This document shows, piece by piece, positions 33,733 through 41,718 of a stretch of 64,000 nucleotides of DNA. The notes beneath the pieces were generated by a model. It saw only the letters and a list, made by a program, of their open reading frames with translations. It was not told where the DNA came from and did not search any database. Positions within the stretch are counted from its first letter, which is position 1. Each line of letters starts with the position of its first letter. Source of the stretch: Fictibacillus barbaricus (GTDB lineage: Bacteria; Bacillota; Bacilli; Bacillales; Fictibacillaceae); NCBI RefSeq assembly GCF_014635025.1, contig NZ_BMCE01000001.1:124001-188000 (forward strand), read 5' to 3'. The translations under genes were made by a program, and so were the position numbers.

Positions 33733-35019
33733 ATGCTTATACAAAACATTCAATATATGACGGTAACGGACGATGGAAAGTGGATCGCCAATAGCGGAGA
33801 TATCCTTATTAAAGACAAAAGAATAGAGAAAATAGGAAGCGTTGAATATGACGATTCGATTGAAAAATTGGATGGAAGAGGAATGCTCGCCCTGCCTGGA
33901 CTTGTAAACGGACATCAGCATACCCCCATGTCTTTATTGCGCTGTTATAGTGATGATGTAACGTTGATGACTTGGCTTAACAAAAAGATGCTGCCGCTCG
34001 AAATGAAGATGGACAATGATGATCGTTATTGGGGAGCTCTCTTATCCATGGCTGAGATGATTAAGAGCGGAACAACGTCTTATGCGGATATGTACATAGG
34101 AATCGACCATGTGGCAGAAGCAGCGGTTGAATCTGGCATTCGTTCTGTAATCGCGCGAGGACTCATCGCGATGGATTCAGATTATGAAGGGCGGTTAAAG
34201 GAAGCGGGAGATGTGGTTGATCGCTGGCAAGGCAAAGGTAACGGCAGGATCACGACGATGATTGCTCCTCACTCTCCATATATGTGCCCGCCTGATTTTT
34301 TGAAAGCGGCAGTCGGGTTATCTAACGAAAAAAACGTACCGTTGCACATTCATTTGGCTGAGACGAAAGATGAAGAGCAGATGATTCAGGAAAAATACGG
34401 AGTGAGACCTGTTCATTATCTGGAGCAGGCAGGCGTGTTCGAGCGTCCGGTACTTCTCGCACACGGTGTTCATTTTAATGATGAGGATTTTAAAGTGTTA
34501 CAGTCAGTTCGAGGCGGTATCATTCATAACCCTGTTAGCAACGCGAAGCTCGGGTGCGGGATCAGTGATGTGAAGCGGCTATTGAATTCAGGGGTGAAAG
34601 TTGGTTTAGGGACGGATGGACCTGCGAGTGCGAGTTCGCTCGATCTTTTCTTTGAGATGAAGGCAGCAAGCTGGTTCCAGAAGCTAAAGTACGAAGATGC
34701 AGCAGTACTTAGCGCACATGATATACTGACGATGGCGACGCAGAACGGAGCGGATATCCTTGGAATCGGAGAAGAGGTCGGTTCGTTAACCGTTGGCAAA
34801 AAAGCGGATGTGATCCTGATGGATATGAACAAGCTCCATCTGACTCCGAGCCATGAACCAGCGAACTTGCTTGTTTATGCTGCAACCGGACAAGATGTGG
34901 ATACAGTGATCATTGATGGAGAAATCGTGATGCGCGGGCGTGAATTAACCACGATTGATGAAGAAAAAGTGATGGCGAACGCAAAAGAGCGAACGAAGGA
35001 GCTGCTAAAAAGGCTCTAA
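33733..35019 (+). CDS. mtaD: 5-methylthioadenosine/S-adenosylhomocysteine deaminase (amidohydrolase)
   Basis: A 428-residue TIM-barrel amidohydrolase predicted to deaminate MTA, SAH or related nucleosides. The metal ligands are His61 and His63 (NGHQHTPMS), then HIHLAET, HGVHF and the Asp of GTDGPASASS, in family order. The C-terminal VGSLTVGKKADVILMDM returns to the small beta domain. The ATG at 33733 follows GAGGAGGTACGGAAC. Members annotated this way sometimes act on guanine-like or triazine substrates, so the exact reaction remains uncertain. Confidence 0.88.
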   Translation: MLIQNIQYMTVTDDGKWIANSGDILIKDKRIEKIGSVEYDDSIEKLDGRGMLALPGLVNGHQHTPMSLLRCYSDDVTLMTWLNKKMLPLEMKMDNDDRYWGALLSMAEMIKSGTTSYADMYIGIDHVAEAAVESGIRSVIARGLIAMDSDYEGRLKEAGDVVDRWQGKGNGRITTMIAPHSPYMCPPDFLKAAVGLSNEKNVPLHIHLAETKDEEQMIQEKYGVRPVHYLEQAGVFERPVLLAHGVHFNDEDFKVLQSVRGGIIHNPVSNAKLGCGISDVKRLLNSGVKVGLGTDGPASASSLDLFFEMKAASWFQKLKYEDAAVLSAHDILTMATQNGADILGIGEEVGSLTVGKKADVILMDMNKLHLTPSHEPANLLVYAATGQDVDTVIIDGEIVMRGRELTTIDEEKVMANAKERTKELLKRL

Positions 35020-35085
35020 GAGCAAAACGTTCAATTCGGTTTGCAAGAGGTTCTATGAGCCATAATAATGATTGTGCAAAATCTT

Positions 35086-35120
35086 ACAAAAGGGGTGTCT
35101 CGAAAAGAGCCCCTTTTTTA
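35086..35120 (+). terminator. Terminator of mtaD
   Basis: AAAAGGGG and CCCCTTTTTT pair around GTGTCTCGAAAAGAG. Between it and 35260 there is AT-rich sequence in which I see no gene. Confidence 0.75.
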
Positions 35121-35259
35121 TATGGAATAGGGCTAAGGATATATATTCAAGAGCGAGCGGCAACTTGAAAATGAACCATACTTCGTGCTTGGCTGTCATT
35201 CGGTTTTTTAGTTCCTTCTGCTTTAAAATAGGTCAAGAATCATATGTTAAATTCAGGAA

Positions 35260-35443
35260 AATATGATAATATCAATGTGTGGGTGAACCCATAACCATTC
35301 ATGAAAAGGAGGCCGCCACGTCATGATTATCAAGTGGATCAAACATAGATAATTGAAAGTGCAGGCCAAAAAACTCCGTTGAGAGATTATTGAACTGCGC
35401 TTACAAAAGGCGATTGAAAATAAAATCACGGAGGATCCAAAAC
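35260..35443 (+). promoter_or_regulatory. Two-hairpin translational attenuator for the hydrolase at 35444
   Basis: Hairpin 1 spans the leader peptide: GGCC (35311-35314) and CAC (35317-35319) pair with GTG (35359-35361) and GGCC (35364-35367). Inside it, GATTATC (35325-35331) pairs with GATAATT (35348-35354). Hairpin 2 sequesters the hydrolase ribosome site: CTCCGTTGA (35374-35382) pairs with TCACGGAG (35426-35433), with an inner CGCTT/AAGGCG stem. Alternative pairs exist: GATAAT (35348) with ATTATT (35386), and TCAA/GGA (35330-35338) with TCC/TTGA (35375-35382). This is the logic of ermC-type attenuators. AT-rich TATGATAATAT (35262) is the probable -10. Confidence 0.6.
35323..35352 (+). CDS. 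Nine-residue leader peptide MIIKWIKHR
   Basis: A ten-codon frame (nine residues and TAA) with a strong AAAAGGAGG site ten bases upstream, placed wholly inside hairpin 1 of the leader. It ends Lys-His-Arg, a basic-x-basic (+X+) triplet, the motif at which macrolide-bound ribosomes are known to stall in ErmD/MsrA-type leader peptides. A regulatory rather than structural role is inferred. It is too short for composition tests. Confidence 0.55.
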   Translation: MIIKWIKHR

Positions 35444-36283
35444 ATGAAACAACAATTATTACAAGTAAACCAGGTAGATATCTATACGGAAAGTTTCGGA
35501 AATCCTAAGGACCCCGCTGTTCTTTTAATTATGGGGGCGATGTCTTCCTTGGACTGGTGGGATGAGGAGTTTTGTCAGCAGCTTGCTGAACAGGGTAGAT
35601 ACGTCATCCGATATGATCATCGTGATCTGGGGAAATCAACTTTTTACAAACCGGGAACATCCAATTATACGATCACAGACCTCGCAGATGATGCCATAGG
35701 GATCCTGGATGCCTACTCGATAGAGAAAGCTCATATTACAGGCATGTCTCTCGGAGGGATGATCGGACAGATAATGGCAGTAAAGTATCCGGAGCGTGTG
35801 CTTAGCCTGACCATCATTGCATCAAGTGTGTTCGGGATGGAACAGGAGAAACTTCCGCAGATGGACCAAAGCATATTGGATTATCATGCAAAGAGTGCTT
35901 CAATCGACTGGTCAGACCGTGAAGCATCCATCAGTTACCTTGCAGAGGGATGGAAAACACTTTCAGGCTCTAAACCTTTTGAAAAAGAAAGAATGTATCG
36001 GCTTGCTGAAAGAGAATTTAGCCGCTCCAGGCAGATCCAGAGCCGTTTCAATTATGTTCTGCTGGGTGGTGGTGAAGAATATCTGGATCGTATGGGAGAA
36101 ATAAGAGTGCCTGCGATCATCATCCACGGAACACATGATCCGGCGCTGAAGTTTGAACATGGCCTGGCACTTGCAAAAGCCATCCCACATGCAGAATTAG
36201 TGTCGCTAGAAGGAACAGGGCATGAAATCCATTCAGAAGACTGGGAAAGGATCATAGAGTCAATCATAAAAATAAGTCATTAG
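35444..36283 (+). CDS. Alpha/beta hydrolase, possible macrolide esterase (EstT-like)
   Basis: A 279-residue soluble alpha/beta hydrolase. The block VLLIMGAMSSLDWWDEEFC, RYDHRDLGKST, the nucleophile Ser102 in GMSLGG, Asp232 in GTHDPALK and His260 in GTGHEIHSEDW give a complete serine-hydrolase triad. The 'MGA-x-x-WW' oxyanion region and DHRDLGKST match the subgroup that includes EstT-type macrolide esterases and RdmC-like methylesterases. The start is ATG 35444 with CGGAGGATCCAAAAC; an in-frame TTG at 35390 would run through the leader structures. The upstream attenuator suggests drug-inducible translation. The macrolide assignment is inference; other esters are possible. Confidence 0.85.
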   Translation: MKQQLLQVNQVDIYTESFGNPKDPAVLLIMGAMSSLDWWDEEFCQQLAEQGRYVIRYDHRDLGKSTFYKPGTSNYTITDLADDAIGILDAYSIEKAHITGMSLGGMIGQIMAVKYPERVLSLTIIASSVFGMEQEKLPQMDQSILDYHAKSASIDWSDREASISYLAEGWKTLSGSKPFEKERMYRLAEREFSRSRQIQSRFNYVLLGGGEEYLDRMGEIRVPAIIIHGTHDPALKFEHGLALAKAIPHAELVSLEGTGHEIHSEDWERIIESIIKISH

Positions 36284-36300
36284 AACAATCATAAAAAAAG

Positions 36301-36342
36301 TAAAGCAGCCAAAAGCGGGTAGACCGCGGGCTGCTTTATTAG
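36301..36342 (+). terminator. Terminator of the EstT-like gene
   Basis: AAAGCAGCC and GGCTGCTTT pair around an 18-base loop and are followed by ATTAG. Confidence 0.75.
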
Positions 36343-36354
36343 TGTAGATAAATG

Positions 36355-36395
36355 CAAAAAAATTAAAAATCGCCCGTGCCAGTACACGAGCGATC
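36355..36395 (-). terminator. Terminator of the type I toxin transcript
   Basis: On the minus strand ATCGCTCGTG and CACGGGCGAT pair fully (one G-U; the plus-strand version has a C-A mismatch) and are followed by TTTTTAATTTTTTT. This supports minus-strand transcription of 36396-36663. Between the toxin stop and this hairpin lie further GC-rich stems (36400-36470). Confidence 0.75.
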
Positions 36396-36484
36396 GGGGG
36401 CGCCAGAAGGGACACACGAGCCGGTAAAGCGAGGCCGGGCTATCTGGACGAGAACCCGGGTGCCTTTACACGTGTGACAGAGGC

Positions 36485-36571
36485 CTATTTATTTTTAGAC
36501 GTAAGGACAGTAACGATAAGCGAGCTAAAAGCAACCGCAAACATCAACGCCTCAAAGATCGTCAGAGGCAT
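36485..36571 (-). CDS. Putative holin-like toxin (TxpA/BsrG-like type I toxin)
   Basis: A 28-residue hydrophobic peptide MPLTIFEALMFAVAFSSLIV and TVLTSKNK, the layout of the Hol_Tox family: short polar start with FEAL, one membrane helix, lysine-rich end. The AAGGGGGGTG site is very close to the ATG at 36571; initiation at the CTG three codons in (MTIFEALMF...) would give the family's usual start and better spacing. An extended -10 promoter, TGG TATAAT (+ 36670-36675 reversed), gives a transcript of about 300 bases with a long structured 3' part, as in known type I systems. An antisense antitoxin RNA is expected but I could not place its promoter. Confidence 0.65.
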   Translation of the reverse strand: MPLTIFEALMFAVAFSSLIVTVLTSKNK

Positions 36572-36815
36572 CACCCCCCTTAACTGTAAGCTGCCAAACC
36601 AGCTAGATGTCCAGCTTCAGTTTAAAAAAGGGAATGCGCCGACCGTCTGTCCTTCTGAACGCTACCTTCATTATACCACTTTTATCGTCAGAATAGTCTG
36701 CCGAAATAAACAGGGTAAATGTCCTATTTATAATAGAGTAAGAATAGGGAAACATGAATGTGGTATGTTTAAGAAGCAGTCGATCCATATTGGCTGAAAA
36801 TCTTATAAAATTGAA

Positions 36816-36845
36816 TTGGAATCTTGGGTCTTGGAATGCTATAAT
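36816..36845 (+). promoter_or_regulatory. Promoter of speE
   Basis: TTGGAA (36816-36821), 18 bp, and TATAAT (36840-36845) with an extended TGC in front; speE starts 71 bp later. Confidence 0.65.
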
Positions 36846-36915
36846 CATTTTGTTTGTAAAAAGTCGAAACAACGATGCCTGGCATTTCAAAATATATAGT
36901 AGGAGTGAGACCTTC

Positions 36916-37743
36916 ATGAGCATTTGGTTTACTGAGAAACAAACAGAGAACTTCGGAATTACGATGAAAATTAACAAAACGTACGTATCTGAGCAAACAG
37001 AATTTCAAAAGCTGGATATGGTAGAAACAGAAGAATTCGGAAACATGCTGATCCTAGATGGCATGGTTATGACAACGCAAAAAGATGAGTTCGTTTACCA
37101 TGAGATGGTAGCGCACGTACCTCTTTTCACACACCCGAACCCTAAGCACGTATTAGTAGTAGGCGGGGGAGACGGCGGTGTAATCCGTGAAGTGCTGAAG
37201 CACCCATCTGTTGAGAAAGCAGTTCTTGTTGAGATCGATGGAAAAGTAATTGAGTACTCTAAACAGTACTTGCCTGAAATCGCTGGTGACTTAGAGAACC
37301 CGCGCGTTGAAGTAAAAGTAGATGACGGATTCATGCATATCGCAACAAGTGAGAACGAGTACGATGTAATCATGGTTGACTCAACTGAGCCGGTTGGACC
37401 AGCTGCTAAACTATTTGAAAAAGGATTCTATGAAGGAATCTCTAAAGCACTTAAAGAAGACGGAATCTTTGTTGCACAAACGGACAATCCTTGGTTCACA
37501 CCTGAGTTGATCTCTCAAGTATTTAGTGACGTAAGTGAGATCTTCCCGATCACGCGACTATACACAGCAAACATCCCAACTTATCCAAGCGGTCTTTGGA
37601 CGTTCACGATTGGTTCTAAAAAGCATGATCCATTAGAAGTACCTGCTGATCGTTTCCACGAGATCGAAACTAAATATTGGACACCGCAGCTTCACACTGC
37701 AGCATTTGCGTTGCCGAAGTTCGTGAGTGACCTATTGAAATAA
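36916..37743 (+). CDS. speE: Spermidine synthase SpeE
   Basis: A 275-residue aminopropyltransferase making spermidine from putrescine and decarboxylated SAM. The Rossmann core [18 protein letters not shown], the substrate residues in [10 protein letters not shown] and QTDNPWF, and the start [15 protein letters not shown] are diagnostic. Length is near the B. subtilis enzyme (276). The ATG at 36916 follows TAGGAGTGAGACCTTC; the open frame further upstream is untranslated leader. speB follows by 59 bp, giving the agmatine-to-putrescine-to-spermidine route. Confidence 0.96.
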   Translation: MSIWFTEKQTENFGITMKINKTYVSEQTEFQKLDMVETEEFGNMLILDGMVMTTQKDEFVYHEMVAHVPLFTHPNPKHVLVVGGGDGGVIREVLKHPSVEKAVLVEIDGKVIEYSKQYLPEIAGDLENPRVEVKVDDGFMHIATSENEYDVIMVDSTEPVGPAAKLFEKGFYEGISKALKEDGIFVAQTDNPWFTPELISQVFSDVSEIFPITRLYTANIPTYPSGLWTFTIGSKKHDPLEVPADRFHEIETKYWTPQLHTAAFALPKFVSDLLK

Positions 37744-37802
37744 GAAGTGAGGGGAGCTTGGTGTTAAGCTCCCCGCATTTTACATAAAGGAGTGTAATAA
37801 CC

Positions 37803-38675
37803 ATGCGTTTTGATGAAGCCTATTCTGGAAATGTGTTTATTTTAAGCAAACCTGATTATAAGACTGCGGATGCTGTCCTTTACGGAATGCCGATGGACTG
37901 GACGGTTTCATTCCGTCCGGGAAGCCGTTTCGGCCCTGCCCGTATTCGTGAGGCGTCATTGGGACTTGAAGAATACAGCCCGTATATGGACAAGCATCTT
38001 GAAGAAGTGAACTACTTTGATGCAGGTGATATTCCATTGCCGTTCGGAAACCCGCAGCGTTCACTCGATATGATTGAAGAGTATGTTTCAACATTGTTGA
38101 ACGACAACAAGTTTCCGCTTGGAATGGGTGGAGAGCATCTTGTCACTTGGCCTGTTTTTAAAGCATTAAAGCAAAAATATGATGACTTTGTGGTTATTCA
38201 TATTGATGCTCATGCTGATCTTCGCGAACAGTATGAAGGGGAAGTGCTTTCTCACTCCACACCGATCCGTAAAGTTTGTGATCTGATCGGAGCAGAAAAC
38301 GTGTATTCATTTGGCATCCGTTCCGGAATGCGTGAAGAGTTTGAATTCGCAAAAACGAGCGGCATGCACATGTACAAATTTGATGTGGCCGAACCTTTAA
38401 AAGAAGTGCTTCCTACATTAAAAGGCCGCAACGTGTATGTAACGATCGATATCGATGTACTTGATCCATCTGCAGCTCCCGGAACTGGAACAGCAGAAGC
38501 AGGTGGAATCACGTCCAAAGAGCTTCTTGAAGCGATTCAATTGATCGCAAAGGCTGACATCAACATTATCGGAGCAGACTTAGTAGAAGTAGCTCCAATC
38601 TATGATCACTCAGAACAAACGCCGATCGCAGCAAGCAAATTCCTTCGCGAAATTCTGCTAGGCTGGGTAAAGTAA
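37803..38675 (+). CDS. speB: Agmatinase SpeB
   Basis: A 290-residue ureohydrolase hydrolysing agmatine to putrescine and urea, with a binuclear manganese centre. Metal ligands lie in GGEHLVTWP, HIDAHADLRE and TIDIDVLDPS, in the standard order, and the length equals B. subtilis SpeB. RBS AAAGGAGTG lies before the ATG. It is in an operon with speE. The released urea gives a possible link to the AmiS/UreI-type channel downstream on the other strand. Confidence 0.96.
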   Translation: MRFDEAYSGNVFILSKPDYKTADAVLYGMPMDWTVSFRPGSRFGPARIREASLGLEEYSPYMDKHLEEVNYFDAGDIPLPFGNPQRSLDMIEEYVSTLLNDNKFPLGMGGEHLVTWPVFKALKQKYDDFVVIHIDAHADLREQYEGEVLSHSTPIRKVCDLIGAENVYSFGIRSGMREEFEFAKTSGMHMYKFDVAEPLKEVLPTLKGRNVYVTIDIDVLDPSAAPGTGTAEAGGITSKELLEAIQLIAKADINIIGADLVEVAPIYDHSEQTPIAASKFLREILLGWVK

Positions 38676-38682
38676 TATAACG

Positions 38683-38731
38683 AAGCCCCTGTATGATAGC
38701 TTTTTGCTGTTGTACAGGGTTTTTTTTATGT
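38683..38731 (+). terminator. Terminator of speEB
   Basis: CCCTGTA and TACAGGG pair around an AT-rich loop and precede TTTTTTTTA. Confidence 0.85.
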
Positions 38732-38764
38732 GGTTTTTTGATGGATGAGTGTCGAAAATTGTAG

Positions 38765-38866
38765 AATGACCTAATTTTTTCATTTTAGACTTAATTAGAG
38801 TTAATTTAGACCGAATTTTTATTAATTAGACTTAATTCATCTTCATTTAGACTTTATTTAGGCAAC
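38765..38866. repeat. Tandem array C: 20-21-bp units, core TTTAGACTTAATT
   Basis: TTAGAC cores occur at 38785, 38806, 38826 and 38847 (steps of 21, 20, 21), with a degenerate GAATGACC unit 20 bp before the first. The following bases vary. It sits between convergent speB and the AmiS/UreI gene, outside both terminators. Confidence 0.8.
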
Positions 38867-38907
38867 TCCCATTAAATCCATAGTGGATTTGAAGCTACTT
38901 CTGATGC

Positions 38908-38943
38908 ATAAAAAGACCGATCTCATTAGAGACCGGTCTTTTT
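38908..38943 (-). terminator. Terminator of the AmiS/UreI-like gene
   Basis: AAAAAGACCG and CGGTCTTTTTT plus inner TCTC/GAGA arms make a perfect hairpin usable on both strands. Confidence 0.88.
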
Positions 38944-39567
38944 TTAGACTATTTCTTGAAGCAATTCTTCTTTTTTAGTTGATTTAACAAATAAAAGAGC
39001 TTCCACTACAAAATAAACCATCGATGCCACACAAACATATGTCCAAATCTGCTGAAGCTTTGCGATCGGCCACATATCGAGCAGCATGAATAATGATGGC
39101 AGTGTTAAGGTTACCCAAGACTGCACAAAAGCCACTCTTCCAATATAGGCTTCATAAGGTTTTTTTAGTGCAGAAGACAAGAAGAACAGAAACCACAGAA
39201 ACGCCCACATGACCCAGATCAGCGCATTTACCATGTCATTTTCTTGTACGTAAAAGACAAGTGCGTAGACGATGGCCATCATTGCTACCCACAACGAATA
39301 CCAGCCAAGCCCGCTGGAATCAAAGCCTTTTAAGATCGTTGCCCCTAGATAGAGGTATGTGAAGCCAAATAAGAATACCGCACCATTATTGAACATCGAC
39401 CAGTTAGATTGATCAGATGTGATGATTAAGTAGACCGGTGTGATCACTTGCAGCAAACCCACTAGTATATTAAAAAACGCGACACTTTTTTCTTCGGCTT
39501 TACCAAGCAGCATCAAGCTGTTTAGAAATAAAGCTCCTCCGGAAAATAATAATCCTATAGCACCCAT
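38944..39567 (-). CDS. AmiS/UreI-family channel
   Basis: A 207-residue integral membrane protein with six to seven helices of the AmiS/UreI family, which conducts urea or short-chain amides. Visible family traits are the start MGAIGLLFSGGALFLNSLML, GFTYLYLGATILKGFDSSGLGWYSLW and NALIWVMWAFLWFLFFL. No urease or amidase gene is in the window; the only urea producer nearby is agmatinase SpeB. The ATG lies at 39567. Its stop codon overlaps the terminator U-run. Confidence 0.85.
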   Translation of the reverse strand: MGAIGLLFSGGALFLNSLMLLGKAEEKSVAFFNILVGLLQVITPVYLIITSDQSNWSMFNNGAVFLFGFTYLYLGATILKGFDSSGLGWYSLWVAMMAIVYALVFYVQENDMVNALIWVMWAFLWFLFFLSSALKKPYEAYIGRVAFVQSWVTLTLPSLFMLLDMWPIAKLQQIWTYVCVASMVYFVVEALLFVKSTKKEELLQEIV

Positions 39568-39811
39568 TATTTATACCCTCATTACGTTGTAGAATGATTT
39601 GACAATTTATCACTAGAAGAGGTCTGACCTCCTACATTAATCAAATATAGTAAATTTGAATGTGTAAAGCAATGGTAACTTAAAGAAAATGAGAAGTTGG
39701 AAAAGTTTGAAACAGTTTTTATCTAAAAATGTCGAAATTTGTTATATTGCTCAGGCTTTTTTGCTATAGTAACAGTAGAGAACTAAAGGGATAAAGGGGG
39801 GAATGATTGCG

Positions 39812-41554
39812 GTGGAAGCGGTTTCAAAACACATGAATTATATACAACTTTTTATAGATCAGCTTTCTGACGCTGTTTTGCTCGTAGCGCCCGATCATAA
39901 AATCGCAGCAGTAAATCGGCACTTTCTAGATCTTACAGAAGAAGCAGACCTGCATAAGGGAAAATCCATTGATGAGATTCTTTTGCGTCATATGGATGGA
40001 GACGAAGGTACGCTTCTGGTGGCAAAGGGATTTATAAGCGTAACAGTGAGTGAAGGTTTATTGCCGGTTCATGAAGAAATTTATCGCTACTTTATAGTAA
40101 AGGAACAGCCTGCAGTCGTTCACTCTTGTCAGGAATCTCTTTTGAAAACGTTAATGGACATCGTTCCAGATTTTATTGGTATTAAAGATGGAGAAGGACG
40201 ATTTATTTTTGCAAACGAGTTTGTAGGGGAATTATTTGAGCTGCCCGGATTTGATTTTACAGGGAAAACAGACGCAGATCTTGCAATGATTAGACCATAT
40301 TTTCGTGATGTGTTTCAATATTGTATAGAGACGGATGAGCAAGTGTGGCAGGCAAGAGAGATTGTACGTTGTGAAGAATTCGTGCCTGAACGTGATGGAG
40401 GTACTCGTTTTTTTGATGTATATAAGATCCCTGTTTTTAATCCAGACGGAACTCGTAAAAACCTACTCGTTTTCGGTCGGGAAATAACAGAAAAGATCAA
40501 GTCCAGGGTGCTGCTTGAAGAAAGTGAAGCAAGGTACAGATTGCTCGCGGAAAACGCGATGGACATGATTACAACACATACCCCTGATGGATCGTTTACG
40601 TACGTTTCGCCTGCTTCCTATGCCTTGTTAGGGAAAAAGCCGGAAGAAATTTTAGGAGAATCAGGCTACGGCATGCTTCATCCTGATGACGAAGAAATTT
40701 CACGAATGGCTCATGAGGCTTTGATTCAAGGACCTTGTACGAAAACGATACCATTTAGGCTGCAGCATAAAGACGGACACTACGTTTGGCTGGAAACCTC
40801 CTGTAAAAGTATTGCCGATGACACAGGGGAAGTAGTAGAGATTATTGGGGTTACGCGTGATATATCTGATAGAAAGCGATCAGAAGATATGCTTCGCCAG
40901 TCCGACAAGCTATCCATCGTTGGACAGCTGGCAGCATCTGTTGCCCATGAAATAAGAAATCCGCTTACTTCACTTAAAGGATTTATTCAACTTTTACAAG
41001 AAAGTAAGCAGCTGGATGCGGCAAACTATTACACAATTATGGATAAAGAACTGAACCGAATCGACCAGATCATGGGTCAGTTATTATTGCTTGCAAAGCC
41101 TCAAGTAAGAACGTACAAGAAAACGTGTTTAAAAGAAATTGTAGAGTTTGTAGAAACCCTTCTACAGCCTGAGGCCATTGTACAAAATGTCCGGATCAAC
41201 ACAGAGTTGTCAGCTGAATTGCCGCTTATATACGCAGAAGAAAATGAATTAAAACAAGTCTTGATCAACCTTTTGAAGAATGCGATCGATTCTATGGCAA
41301 TTGGAGGAGAAATCACAATTCGAGGGGAGCTTCTTGAAGACAAGATTCATCTGTCTGTGGAGGATCAAGGCTGTGGAATACCGGCTGACCACATTCAAAA
41401 GATGTGTGAACCTTTTTATACAACAAAAGAAAAGGGTACTGGTCTTGGATTGATGGTAAGTTCAAAGATTATGAAAGAACATAAAGGCGAACTTAAATTT
41501 GAAAGTGTGGAAGGCAAGGGGACGACTGTTCGCATGATCCTGCCTCTATCATAA
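39812..41554 (+). CDS. PAS-domain sensor histidine kinase (orphan)
   Basis: A 580-residue cytoplasmic kinase without membrane helices, with two or three PAS domains (about 8-95, 110-235 and 240-365), then HisKA with His379 in SVAHEIRNPL and a HATPase with NLLKNAIDSM, DQGCGIP and GTGLGLMV. This is the architecture of phosphorelay kinases such as KinA and KinE. No response regulator is adjacent, which fits Spo0F as target (inference). An ATG at 39803 lies one base from the AAAGGGGGG site, so GTG 39812 is preferred. An extended -10 (TGC TATAGT) lies upstream at about 39763. Confidence 0.88.
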   Translation: MEAVSKHMNYIQLFIDQLSDAVLLVAPDHKIAAVNRHFLDLTEEADLHKGKSIDEILLRHMDGDEGTLLVAKGFISVTVSEGLLPVHEEIYRYFIVKEQPAVVHSCQESLLKTLMDIVPDFIGIKDGEGRFIFANEFVGELFELPGFDFTGKTDADLAMIRPYFRDVFQYCIETDEQVWQAREIVRCEEFVPERDGGTRFFDVYKIPVFNPDGTRKNLLVFGREITEKIKSRVLLEESEARYRLLAENAMDMITTHTPDGSFTYVSPASYALLGKKPEEILGESGYGMLHPDDEEISRMAHEALIQGPCTKTIPFRLQHKDGHYVWLETSCKSIADDTGEVVEIIGVTRDISDRKRSEDMLRQSDKLSIVGQLAASVAHEIRNPLTSLKGFIQLLQESKQLDAANYYTIMDKELNRIDQIMGQLLLLAKPQVRTYKKTCLKEIVEFVETLLQPEAIVQNVRINTELSAELPLIYAEENELKQVLINLLKNAIDSMAIGGEITIRGELLEDKIHLSVEDQGCGIPADHIQKMCEPFYTTKEKGTGLGLMVSSKIMKEHKGELKFESVEGKGTTVRMILPLS

Positions 41555-41555
41555 G

Positions 41556-41588
41556 TGGACTGGCTCGGGTATGGAGCCAGTCTTTTTG
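41556..41588 (+). terminator. Terminator of the kinase gene
   Basis: GACTGGCTC (41558-41566) pairs perfectly with GAGCCAGTC (41574-41582), followed by TTTTTG. Confidence 0.9.
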
Positions 41589-41631
41589 TTGATTAAGTAG
41601 AGACATCTTTATGGATAGGGGTTTCCATACT

Positions 41632-41674
41632 AATAAAAAACAGCTTTTCACAAGGAAAGGTGAAAAGCTGCTGA
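41632..41674 (-). terminator. Terminator of the YfmJ-like gene
   Basis: On the minus strand CAGCTTTTCAC and GTGAAAAGCTG pair perfectly and are followed by TTTTTTATT. Confidence 0.88.
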
Positions 41675-41718
41675 ATTTTGCATATTATCATTGATTGTCT
41701 TTTTTGAGGCCTCACGCT

